Part shown: piece by piece, positions 1-7,934 of the stretch
Position numbering within the stretch: the stretch's first letter is position 1
Layout of the letters: every line of letters begins with the position of its first letter
From: an uncultured Methanoregula sp.
Lineage (GTDB): Archaea; Halobacteriota; Methanomicrobia; Methanomicrobiales; Methanospirillaceae
Assembly (NCBI RefSeq): GCF_963662735.1
Contig: NZ_OY759744.1
Location: forward strand, 248,001-312,000
Length of the DNA stretch: 64,000 bases
Reading direction: 5' to 3'
Notes under the pieces: generated by a model
The model's input: only the letters and a program-made list of their open reading frames with translations
The model's database searches: none
What the model was told of the DNA's origin: nothing
Made by a program: the position numbers and the translations under genes

Positions 1-636
1 TAACTGATATTCCTTTCCACGTTTTTCACCATACCATTTCCGGCAGGTTCCGCAAATTCACCAGGAACTCCGGAGGCCTGCCGGGTTTACGCTGAATTGG
101 AGAGCAGGAGGTAATAATAATTATCCAATGAATTTTTTGTTTTTTATTAAATCTGGAGAATTCCATTCGACCCCGACACCCCACTCATATCAACCAGAGG
201 GGTGACCCCCCCTCCTTTTCCAAAGTGACTGGGGGGGGTAGGGAGGCTCTCAATTTCCCAAAGGGAATGGTCGACAATAAAAATCAAACCCGATATGAGG
301 AATAATCCCGCGCAGGTTATTCTTTCGTCGTTATGAACTTTTTTCCCGGCATCGCTGATTTATCCTATTTACGTTTTCTCGCCCAAAGCTTTACACGTTT
401 TTTCATTAATCACGCCAGTTTGAAAAAGTGGACAGAAAATATAAATATCGTAATTATAAATCGCTCATTGTGGACAGCCGGAGGTTGTCCCGAAAACAAA
501 AAAGGACGGGTTCACCAAGCGTCGAAACTATGTTGAACCCGGTCCTGCCCGTAGGCATGTGATTATTATCGTTCATTCTTATGAAGATTTTCCCGTGCCT
601 CCGAGCGTAGTGTATCGAAACAGGAGGTAAGAAAAA
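1..636. other. gene-poor left flank
   Basis: No convincing gene in this stretch. An inverted repeat (arms 40-47 and 77-84, sequence CCGGCAGG and its complement) could form a hairpin, perhaps the end of a transcript from a gene left of the window. A G-run/C-run element lies at 194-245. A 67-codon frame at 333-536 has no ribosome binding site and no recognisable composition, so it is not called. The region just before 637 holds a strong purine-rich ribosome binding site. Confidence 0.5.
194..245. repeat. G-run/C-run element, copy 1
   Basis: Reads CCAGAGGGGTGACCCCCCCT, then CCTTTTCCAAAGTGAC, then a run of eight G. Almost the same text recurs at 3484-3535, so the two exported-protein genes at 637-3200 lie between two direct copies. 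Each copy contains a palindromic G-tract/C-tract core. Function unknown. Confidence 0.7.
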
Positions 637-1953
637 ATGAAACTACGCGACGTAAGCGTCGTCCTGCTAGCACTATTGCTGGCAGCGATGGTGATGGTAC
701 CGATGGTGAATGCGGCATCGACACAACAATCGGAAAAAGCACAGATGGATGAACTGAATACGTTTGCTGCCAACGAAAACAGTAAACCACTGCCGCAGCT
801 CCAGTATGACAAAAACCCGGTGACGATCCGTGTCACTGGTGAATTCCAGGTAGATGCGAATACACGAGATTCCCAAGTCCGGTCAAGTATAGCGGCATCT
901 TCAACCCCGACGATATCGCAACTGCCCTTTGGTGCAATCGTTTATGATTCGGGCAGCACCACGACCGTGTTTGATTCGACCGGGAAACAGTTGTTCGCGG
1001 TCGATGATGCCACGACGCCCCGGGTCAGTACACCGGACGGATCCCTGCCGGCAACATCGGTCTTCGAGATCCCGGACAATTCTCTGATCATGGAAAATGA
1101 AAACACCATAAATGTGTTTTATGACAATAAGCGCATTCTGACGGTTATGGGAAATCCGGCAGGAGCCCGGAAGAAAACCGTATCGAAAATGAAGACATAC
1201 TCACCGGGTACACTGTCCCCGCAGTGGATAGAATATGGTGAAACTGCACCTATATCCAGCATTGGACAGTTTTCAGCACGATATAATGTTCCCAAGAAAC
1301 CTACGTTGACAAAAAATTTTACAACAGGCCATCCTTCTCTTGACGGATCACAAAGCACTATCTGGAATGGCCTTCAAGACAGAGACGACATATATCTGCT
1401 CCAGCCAGTTCTTGAATGGTATATAAGACATAATGCCGGTGATCCTTATCCGGATGAGGCAAACTGGAGTATTGCCACGTGGTGGATTTCTCCATGGGAG
1501 TTTAATAATAATGGGTTTCACTCAACCCGACGGTATGGAATCCCATCTACCGGAGAATTAGTTTCGACGGGAGACCTTATGCAGGGCAACATGTACTATA
1601 ATCTAGGGTCGTGGTCTGGAGCGATTACGGATTTGACCTTAGGTATCAGTTCATCTCTCCAGCTTAACACCACGCAGTCTTCAAATCTGACGTACCAGAA
1701 CCTCCGGGCATACACGGTACTGGAGGGATGGAAAACTCAATCATTGCCTCCGGGAAACTACAACTCTAATTATCTTCCGGGGAACATAACGTTCAGCAAC
1801 ATTATCATTAATGACCGTAACGGGAATAGTGTAATCCCATCAGGTATGCCCGGCTATGTCAATTCCGCAACATGGGATGTAACTGCCTACGGGTTATCAG
1901 TAACGAACACATCCTGGCCCACATCTATTAAACTGAATACAGGGAATATATAA
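637..1953 (+). CDS. exported protein of unknown function
   Basis: A 438-residue protein with a clear Sec signal peptide: charged start MKLRD, a hydrophobic core of about 18 residues and an Ala-rich cleavage region near residue 26. The rest looks extracellular: rich in Ser, Thr, Asn and Trp, with many N-x-S/T sequons and few Cys. The region around residues 235-290 has a W-N-G, then LQPVLEWY, then a WSIATWW pattern typical of a beta-sandwich, but I cannot assign a family. There is no C-terminal membrane anchor, so it is probably released or held non-covalently. The start is firm: GGAGGT lies just upstream of the ATG. The next gene begins 29 bases later on the same strand and is also exported, so they may be co-transcribed. 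Confidence 0.85.
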   Translation: MKLRDVSVVLLALLLAAMVMVPMVNAASTQQSEKAQMDELNTFAANENSKPLPQLQYDKNPVTIRVTGEFQVDANTRDSQVRSSIAASSTPTISQLPFGAIVYDSGSTTTVFDSTGKQLFAVDDATTPRVSTPDGSLPATSVFEIPDNSLIMENENTINVFYDNKRILTVMGNPAGARKKTVSKMKTYSPGTLSPQWIEYGETAPISSIGQFSARYNVPKKPTLTKNFTTGHPSLDGSQSTIWNGLQDRDDIYLLQPVLEWYIRHNAGDPYPDEANWSIATWWISPWEFNNNGFHSTRRYGIPSTGELVSTGDLMQGNMYYNLGSWSGAITDLTLGISSSLQLNTTQSSNLTYQNLRAYTVLEGWKTQSLPPGNYNSNYLPGNITFSNIIINDRNGNSVIPSGMPGYVNSATWDVTAYGLSVTNTSWPTSIKLNTGNI

Positions 1954-1982
1954 AATTAAATATTTTTACTGGAAAGACGCTT

Positions 1983-3200
1983 ATGAAAAACGTCATTTTC
2001 TCCTTTGTCGTCCTTTGCTGTACACTCACAGGAGTTGCCTGCGCTGAAACACCAGCGTACGGGAACTGGACTGAAATCACTGCAAGTGCGGGTTTTAGTC
2101 CACGGTACGATTATGGTACTGTGGCATTCAATGACCAGCTCTGGATTATCGGGGGCCACATCCAGAATGCATTTTTATGGGGATGTTCCGGCAATTCGAC
2201 CTGTGATATGAATGATGTCTGGTCTTCCGCAGATGGAAAGAACTGGACTCTGGTAACGGACAATGCAGGTTTTAGTCCACGTTCCGGCTCAGGTGTTGCG
2301 GTATTTAACAACCGACTCTGGGTAATCGGGGGCGGTACTTTTGACAATTCGAAGAATGATGTCTGGTCTTCCGCAGATGGAAAGAACTGGACTCTGGTAA
2401 CGGACAATGCAAGTTTTAGTCCACGTTCCGGCTCAGGTGTTGCGGTATTTGACAACCGACTCTGGGTAATCGGGGGCGGTACTTTTGACAATCTGAAGAA
2501 TGATGTCTGGTCTTCCGCAGATGGAAAGAACTGGACCGAGATCACGGATAGCGCCGGTTTCAGTCCGCGGTATGGAAAAGGCGTTGCAGTGTTCGATAAC
2601 CAGCTCTGGATTATCGGGGGTGTCGGGGATAGTGAATACACCGATCCTGCCACGGGTTACACCTACATCAGCGAAGGGGGGTCGAAGGATGTCTGGTCTT
2701 CCGCAGATGGAAAGAACTGGACCCTTGTTAATTCTGGTGCTCCATTTAAAAACATAGAATTTATCCCGGTTACAGTATTTGATAACAAACTTTGGATCAT
2801 CGGCGGCGGAGTTTGGGAAACGATGATGATGCAAACAAAGTATGTCGTACCCCACGCGGGCAGTGAGGTCTGGTCGTCTCCCGATGGGAATAATTGGACA
2901 CTCGAAACCGGGGATGCCGGGTTCTCTCCGCGATTCCTCCATGGGACGGTCCCGTTTAACAACGGCCTTGTTGTTCTTGGAGGCACGAATAATTACGTTC
3001 TCTCCAACGATGTCTGGTACATGCCGTCACTGCGCCCGGAGCAGACTCATGTGCCAGAATTGTATCCAACGGCAGTCCCTACAATCGAACCGGTTGTCCC
3101 GAAAACCACAACAACAAAAGCGGGCAGTGCCCCTCTGATGGTATGTATCGGCCTCTGCATTGCAGCAGGTGTATATCTGGATTTGGCACGGCGCAACTGA
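1983..3200 (+). CDS. surface Kelch-like beta-propeller protein
   Basis: A 405-residue protein with a signal peptide (first about 21 residues, ending ACAE) and six Kelch-type blades. Each blade follows NWT, then GFSPR, then V.FDN.LWIIGG, then DVWSSADGK, with the diglycine typical of Kelch strands. A Thr/Pro linker near residues 350-375 leads to a final hydrophobic segment (about residues 378-398) closed by ARRN, which suggests an extracellular propeller tethered at the membrane. Ligand unknown; adhesion is the usual guess for such proteins. Blades 2 and 3 are nearly identical at DNA level, so the blade number is probably evolving. Confidence 0.85.
   Translation: MKNVIFSFVVLCCTLTGVACAETPAYGNWTEITASAGFSPRYDYGTVAFNDQLWIIGGHIQNAFLWGCSGNSTCDMNDVWSSADGKNWTLVTDNAGFSPRSGSGVAVFNNRLWVIGGGTFDNSKNDVWSSADGKNWTLVTDNASFSPRSGSGVAVFDNRLWVIGGGTFDNLKNDVWSSADGKNWTEITDSAGFSPRYGKGVAVFDNQLWIIGGVGDSEYTDPATGYTYISEGGSKDVWSSADGKNWTLVNSGAPFKNIEFIPVTVFDNKLWIIGGGVWETMMMQTKYVVPHAGSEVWSSPDGNNWTLETGDAGFSPRFLHGTVPFNNGLVVLGGTNNYVLSNDVWYMPSLRPEQTHVPELYPTAVPTIEPVVPKTTTTKAGSAPLMVCIGLCIAAGVYLDLARRN
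2210..2497 (+). repeat. 144-bp tandem repeat coding Kelch blades
   Basis: Two adjacent 144-base units (2210-2353 and 2354-2497) are almost identical and each encodes one 48-residue blade. A third, more diverged unit starts at 2498. The in-frame period points to recent duplication or gene conversion. Confidence 0.9.
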
Positions 3201-3813
3201 AATGGTGCGAAGGGCCGGTTGAGGCTTACCCCCCCTACCCCCCACCCATCACAAACCGACTAGGGGGGTACCCCCCCTGGCTCTTCCGGAACGGGTGGGG
3301 GGGTACCCCCCTCATGATCCCGGGAAATCCGGACCCCAACTCATTTTCGGGAACCCCCGCGAACCACCCGCTCACGCCGGAACGTCCACGCGAAGGCCCG
3401 GTAACGCACCTGCAACTCCGGGCGGGCTACTCACGTTTGCGGAGGGGGGGCTACCCCCTACCCCCCCACCACGATCCGATCGACCAGGGGGGTGACCCCC
3501 CCTCCTCTTTCAAAGTGACGGGGGGTGCACCCCCCTCTGGTACTAGGCCGGGCTGGCTGCGAGGAAACGGGTTTATGACGTGAACGGGCCGGGTTTTGGC
3601 AAAAACAGGTGGGGGGTGAGGGGGGGTAGCTGATGCTGAGGGACCGGGGGGGTAGGGGGGGAAGCAACCTGATGCGTCAAGGGATTTTGCGGTACCAGGA
3701 TCGTACAGGGGCCGCTGGGAAAATCTCTACACGATAAGGATACGTTCTGTAGCCGGCCGGTCTTGAACCGGCATACTATTATCATCATAAAATCCGAAAG
3801 ATCGGACCAGAGC
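3201..3813. other. G/C-tract palindrome cluster without a gene
   Basis: About 600 bases with an extreme density of runs of five to eight G or C. Several runs are paired as palindromes such as GGGGGGTACCCCCC (around 3264 and 3298), a GTGAC-centred version (3489) and a GTGCAC-centred version (3523). Open frames through it give only Pro/Gly-rich low-complexity text and are not credible genes. The tracts could form hairpins or G-quadruplexes. Confidence 0.7.
3484..3535. repeat. G-run/C-run element, copy 2
   Basis: Matches the element at 194-245 over about 45 bases, including the shared text CCTCC, then TTTCAAAGTGAC, between the tracts. It sits inside the larger G/C-tract cluster between the Kelch-like gene and hicB. 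Confidence 0.7.
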
Positions 3814-4047
3814 ATGAAGACTCTTATTGAAGTCCATAAGGAAGGAAAATATTTCGTGGCAGTCGATCTTCTCACGAATGTTGCCGACCAGGGTTTATCA
3901 GAAGAGGTGGCTGTGCAGAACCTCAAGAAAGGGCTTGAAGAACATTACCAGCTCTTGATTGAACTGACACCCCAGGACCACAAGCTGACCTATCTGGACA
4001 TCGAAGTGGATAATCTTATCAAAAATTCCCCTGCTGCCAGCTCTTGA
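3814..4047 (+). CDS. hicB: HicB-family antitoxin
   Basis: A 77-residue protein of the HicB/UPF0150 type. It opens with KTLIEVHKEGKYFVAV, matching the partial RNase H fold of these antitoxins (a beta strand with two-sided charge and the KYFVA motif), followed by the amphipathic VAVQNLKKGLEEHYQLL helix. It lacks the extra DNA-binding domain of longer HicB proteins. I chose ATG 3814 because family members start just here; a TTG at 3763 would add 17 unlike residues. The toxin-like frame overlaps its 3' end. HicB would bind and neutralise HicA. Confidence 0.85.
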   Translation: MKTLIEVHKEGKYFVAVDLLTNVADQGLSEEVAVQNLKKGLEEHYQLLIELTPQDHKLTYLDIEVDNLIKNSPAASS

Positions 4048-4240
4048 AATCATTAAAATTCTTGCTGTTTTTGGGTTTAAACCGGTGCGGCAGACCGGCA
4101 GCCATATCCATCTGTTGCATCCGGATACGCGGCGGCTTGTCACGGTTCCCAACCATCCGGAGATTGCCACCGGCACATTGCTCTCGATTCTGAAACAGGC
4201 AAATATCGAAAAGGAAGATTTCCTGAGCCATGTGAAATGA
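4016..4240 (+). CDS. hicA: HicA-family mRNA interferase with no standard start
   Basis: The frame encodes about 74 residues with the HicA double-stranded-RNA-binding fold: IPLLPALEIIKIL, then GFKPVRQTGSHIHLLHP with the catalytic His of the GSH motif, then VTVPNHPEIATGTLLSILKQ. HicA cleaves mRNA and stalls growth until HicB binds it. The frame overlaps the end of hicB, so translational coupling is likely. Oddity: the frame is open only from 3989 and has no ATG, GTG or TTG before the domain. The codon that lines up with the usual Met is TTA (4016), one base from TTG. Either an unusual start (ATA 4010, ATT 4025) is used, the toxin has been silenced, or there is a sequencing error. Confidence 0.75.
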   Translation, partial: LSKIPLLPALEIIKILAVFGFKPVRQTGSHIHLLHPDTRRLVTVPNHPEIATGTLLSILKQANIEKEDFLSHVK

Positions 4241-4315
4241 GTGCCCGGTCCTCCGCCCGTGTCAGGCACGGGGCCGGGCGTGGTGGGAGGAGGGGTTTGG
4301 CGAAAGTGAGGGGAG

Positions 4316-7300
4316 TCATTTTGCTGGGAGGTAAGTGATCACTTTTCCAAAATTTGAATTAATTTCACTTTTATTCACCTCAATTTTGCCATAATCTTCA
4401 ATTTGTTCAAATGGTTTCAGAATATAACATATTTCAATTCGAATTAATCGTTCTTTCAGTTTTTTATTAATGATTTTGGCATTATATGCAGACTCCCAAA
4501 TACAATTTAGTGCATTTTTAAGGTCGATATCAGTTCTTTGTATATTTGTGTTACCGGAAAAAAGTGTTTCAAAGGACTCAACTATATTTCCGATATAAAT
4601 TGAAATATCCGCATTTTGTTTGGTTTTTCCAATTTGATCGATTCGCGACAAAATACGAATTAGTTCGTGTGCAATTGGATGATCATAATTTACTATTCTA
4701 TAATTATATGCAAAATAATTCTGGAATTGTTTGGGAAAATGATAGACCAGTGGATGAGATACAAAATAACCAAGAGGATTTCTAAATCTCATTTCCTCAT
4801 TGAGAAATGATATCTCCAAAGTTGAGAGAGATTCTGGAGTATTGTTGCATTTTATTAAGAATGAATCTACATTCAATTTCTCGTTATGATAGGGACTTAA
4901 AATTTTTTGTATGAGTATTGGTGACTTATCAGTGATAGGTGAGAGAAATCGAACTTCATCGCATAAATGAAAATGCTTTTTAATAATAGAATTCGAAAAA
5001 GACATTACTTCATGAATAATTGCCGATGAATTATGATAATCACCAGTCGTTAAAGGAACACAATCTTCACCATTCCAATATGATAAAAGCGTTATTTCAT
5101 CTCTAGTTTTTAAAAGAGTTTGTAACAATTTTTTTTGGAAAAGGTTGATGATGGGTTCTGGAATTTCAAAAATCTTTTTTTCACCAAATTCTTTTACTGC
5201 GAAAAAATCAATTTTTCCCTTTATCTTCAATAGGGGAATTTCTACATTTTCATAAGGATATTGATCAACAAAATTTCTAAATGAAATTGGATAGTGAGAT
5301 AATAATTGACCAATTTTTAACAGTTTCAATTTCGAATTTTTATTTGATTTTAAAATTTTCTCTTCTTTGAAAATTTTGTTTATAATTGCCTGAGAAATAG
5401 GTATAAACCAAGATTCATTACCAATTGATGGTTTTGAACGAGAAATATCAATTAATAGAGAGTTCTTCCCGATAAAATTGATAATTACTTTAACTCGTGG
5501 ACTTACTTGAGTTAGTACATTTCCTTGAATCTCCCATGGCATTTCTGTTTTTGATAATAAGATGCCTTGGTTAAAAACAGCAAAAGTTTCTAATTTTTTC
5601 TCTTCATCAATCAAGGTATGATGATCTGTCCATTGGTGTTGCCACCGAATGACTTCGCTATTTAAATTCCCGATTCCAGAAATAATTTTTACGCCGGTGT
5701 AACCAGTTGAGTGGTCTGGTATGCAATGATTTTGTTCATTTTTCGGAATGAAAAAAAGAATACTACCTTCAAATCCTTCGACCTGTAAATCAGTCTTAAT
5801 ATCCCATATCTTCAACGAATAATTTGTTTTCGCAGTCTCAATGTCTTGAGGTAAAAACACATCGGAAAATTGTAGTGAAGTATTATATTGGTAAATATTC
5901 CATCCGTCAAGTATATGCGTTTGAAATCGGTTTTTATCAACATTTGGATGTAAAACAACAGTTCTTTCCAAATTTTCATTAATAAAAATGGGGAATTCTA
6001 CAAATCCTGCAATTTTTTTTAGATAATGCGTCACATTTAATTGTGAAAAGTCTTGATTTTTCTTTTTAATTTTAGATGCGGAGACAAATATCTTGATTTT
6101 TGTTCCAATTCTAGTGTCATGAGCTTTTTTCTTCTTCTCAATTCTAAATTGCCTTGAGATATCTGGAATAATAATTTCTAATGGATCACATTCTGATACA
6201 GTATTAGGATCTTTGTAGGTATTTATTTCAATTTTATTTGCCACATGAAAGCAACTTAAAATACCAATTCCATACTTCGATATAGGATCAATTTTTAATC
6301 CTAATTTTTCAAAGTCTGAACTTCGATAGTAGCTTTTTCCGGCAATAGAAAAGTAGTTTTTAATAATATACTTGTCCATTCCGATCCCATCATCCGTCCA
6401 TGTAACAACTGAATCTCCGTTAGGTAGATGTTCGACAGTAACTTCAATTTTTCCGAAACTTTGTGAATCAAGTCCTTGATTTTTTATTACGAGTTCTCTT
6501 CTTAATCGGATCGCATCAATTGAATTTTGTAACAATTCTCTTAGAAAAACATAGGGATCGTTCTGATAAATTTCCGAACTTAAAATATCAAACATTTTGT
6601 TTCGGTCGAATTCAAATCGAATATTTATTGGTTCAAAGTTGTGTGCCTTAACATCCCACTCAATATGGCGAATATCTAAATTATATTCGGGCATATTCAT
6701 TCTGATTAGTAAATCATTGGATCTTCGTAATTGATCTTCACAATATTTTCTGAGATCTTCAAGTGCAGCGTATACTTCAGGATCATATGCATCGCCATTT
6801 ACCAGAATAATTTTTAGCCCTTGTTTTTGAGGACAGGTAATTGGTCGAAGCGCTCTATGTTTTGCCCATTCCATTTTTGAATTTACATCTTCGGGCGCAA
6901 CATATTTCCATAATATATATGGAGTACGATCTTCTCCCAAATCAAACAAATCAATTAGCCTGACGTATATGGTCAAAGCTTGAATATTCACAGTTTTTCG
7001 GAGTAGTGAATATTGTAGGGGATAGTTTTTCTGATTCTCCAATTGTACAAATTCCAGAGTATGACCGATACAAATAATCTTCGCGGATTCGCCAATACCA
7101 TAATTCGGATCAAGTTCATTTAAAAGTTCAAAAATTCTTTTTCCACTTCGTTCAGCATGAGTCTGTCGTATATACTTTTGAAAAAAACTTGGAGGTAAAT
7201 TTTCAAAATTTTCCGCATTAGAGACTTCAATACCCTCATTTCTCAAAAAGATCAAAAAATTTTCTCTTTCTTCAGAAAGAAGCCATTTTTTCTCAGATTC

Positions 7301-7663
7301 TTCAATCGTAAAATTTGATAGAATATACTTTTTTTGAATGGGATTAATGGCCATTCCCCAATCATGTGCGTAAATGCAAATTGACAGTAAAAAGAGTTCA
7401 GCGATATTTAGTGATAAGATAACTTTTTCACCTAATATCTCATCGGCAATTCGAAAACAATTTGAGATATGGTTTTTTTCATCATGTGGCGTATATTCTG
7501 GAAATACAAGATTAATAAACTGAATTTCTTTGGAGATATGACTCTGAAGTTCATTAAAAATACGTATATAATCAAAATCAATGTCTGGACCATTTTTTAA
7601 TTTTTTTTCAAGGGTCGAGAGTATTTTAGAACCTTTTTGAAATTCTTTTAACCGATGAGTCAT
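4316..7663 (-). CDS. HD-domain plus Hsp90-type ATPase protein
   Basis: A 1115-residue protein. Residues about 40-250 carry an HD phosphohydrolase-like core with candidate metal ligands (His65, His100-Asp101, His169, His201, Asp238/241). Residues about 345-530 form a GHKL/Hsp90-type ATP site: RELLQNSIDAI (Glu376, Asn380, Asp383), WTDDGIGMD (425-430) and YGIGILSCF. The last 580 residues are not recognised. I recall this pairing from large, poorly characterised proteins proposed as conflict or stress-response ATPases; that role is inference. The gene is strikingly AT-rich against GC-rich neighbours, has poly-A/T codon use, stands alone and converges on hicBA, all suggesting transfer. Its ATG is close behind a TATA-like box, so the message may be nearly leaderless. 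Confidence 0.85.
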   Translation of the reverse strand: MTHRLKEFQKGSKILSTLEKKLKNGPDIDFDYIRIFNELQSHISKEIQFINLVFPEYTPHDEKNHISNCFRIADEILGEKVILSLNIAELFLLSICIYAHDWGMAINPIQKKYILSNFTIEESEKKWLLSEERENFLIFLRNEGIEVSNAENFENLPPSFFQKYIRQTHAERSGKRIFELLNELDPNYGIGESAKIICIGHTLEFVQLENQKNYPLQYSLLRKTVNIQALTIYVRLIDLFDLGEDRTPYILWKYVAPEDVNSKMEWAKHRALRPITCPQKQGLKIILVNGDAYDPEVYAALEDLRKYCEDQLRRSNDLLIRMNMPEYNLDIRHIEWDVKAHNFEPINIRFEFDRNKMFDILSSEIYQNDPYVFLRELLQNSIDAIRLRRELVIKNQGLDSQSFGKIEVTVEHLPNGDSVVTWTDDGIGMDKYIIKNYFSIAGKSYYRSSDFEKLGLKIDPISKYGIGILSCFHVANKIEINTYKDPNTVSECDPLEIIIPDISRQFRIEKKKKAHDTRIGTKIKIFVSASKIKKKNQDFSQLNVTHYLKKIAGFVEFPIFINENLERTVVLHPNVDKNRFQTHILDGWNIYQYNTSLQFSDVFLPQDIETAKTNYSLKIWDIKTDLQVEGFEGSILFFIPKNEQNHCIPDHSTGYTGVKIISGIGNLNSEVIRWQHQWTDHHTLIDEEKKLETFAVFNQGILLSKTEMPWEIQGNVLTQVSPRVKVIINFIGKNSLLIDISRSKPSIGNESWFIPISQAIINKIFKEEKILKSNKNSKLKLLKIGQLLSHYPISFRNFVDQYPYENVEIPLLKIKGKIDFFAVKEFGEKKIFEIPEPIINLFQKKLLQTLLKTRDEITLLSYWNGEDCVPLTTGDYHNSSAIIHEVMSFSNSIIKKHFHLCDEVRFLSPITDKSPILIQKILSPYHNEKLNVDSFLIKCNNTPESLSTLEISFLNEEMRFRNPLGYFVSHPLVYHFPKQFQNYFAYNYRIVNYDHPIAHELIRILSRIDQIGKTKQNADISIYIGNIVESFETLFSGNTNIQRTDIDLKNALNCIWESAYNAKIINKKLKERLIRIEICYILKPFEQIEDYGKIEVNKSEINSNFGKVITYLPAK

Positions 7664-7694
7664 TATCTATCAACCTGATTTTGGTAATTTAGGG

Positions 7695-7702
7695 TTTATG
7701 TA
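7695..7702 (-). promoter_or_regulatory. TATA-like box of the HD/Hsp90 gene
   Basis: On the minus strand the text reads TACATAAA, 32 bases before the ATG at 7663. An archaeal start site about 25 bases downstream would leave a leader of only a few bases. Confidence 0.4.
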
Positions 7703-7776
7703 TTTGTATTTGCAATTTTTAATGAAAATGTTCACTCCCCTCACCCTTATAAACCCCGGCACATAATATCTACCCT

Positions 7777-7800
7777 ATCAACGATCTAAGTACCGTTGAT
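7777..7800. other. stem-loop in the leader of the PIN-ATPase gene
   Basis: Arms ATCAACG (7777-7783) and CGTTGAT (7794-7800) enclose a ten-base loop. A TATA-like CTTATAAA (7746-7753) lies upstream, so the hairpin may be near the 5' end of a leader of about 150 bases before the ATG at 7935. Confidence 0.35.
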
Positions 7801-7934
7801 CAGGATAACCGGCGGGGCGGCTTGTAAGGCGCTCATGCCGGCGCGGGAAAAGAGCGGGCGCCCGTTTTGTTCCCGACAAAATAGCATAGCATACAAGAGC
7901 ATACCATAGAAGACCATATCGAAGAGGATAACAT

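Noticed and set aside
333-536. 67-codon frame in the left spacer
   Set aside because: No ribosome binding site, no recognisable domain, atypical composition.
3143-3583. Pro/Gly-rich frame after the Kelch-like gene
   Set aside because: It only translates the G/C-tract palindromes; no ribosome binding site and no domain.
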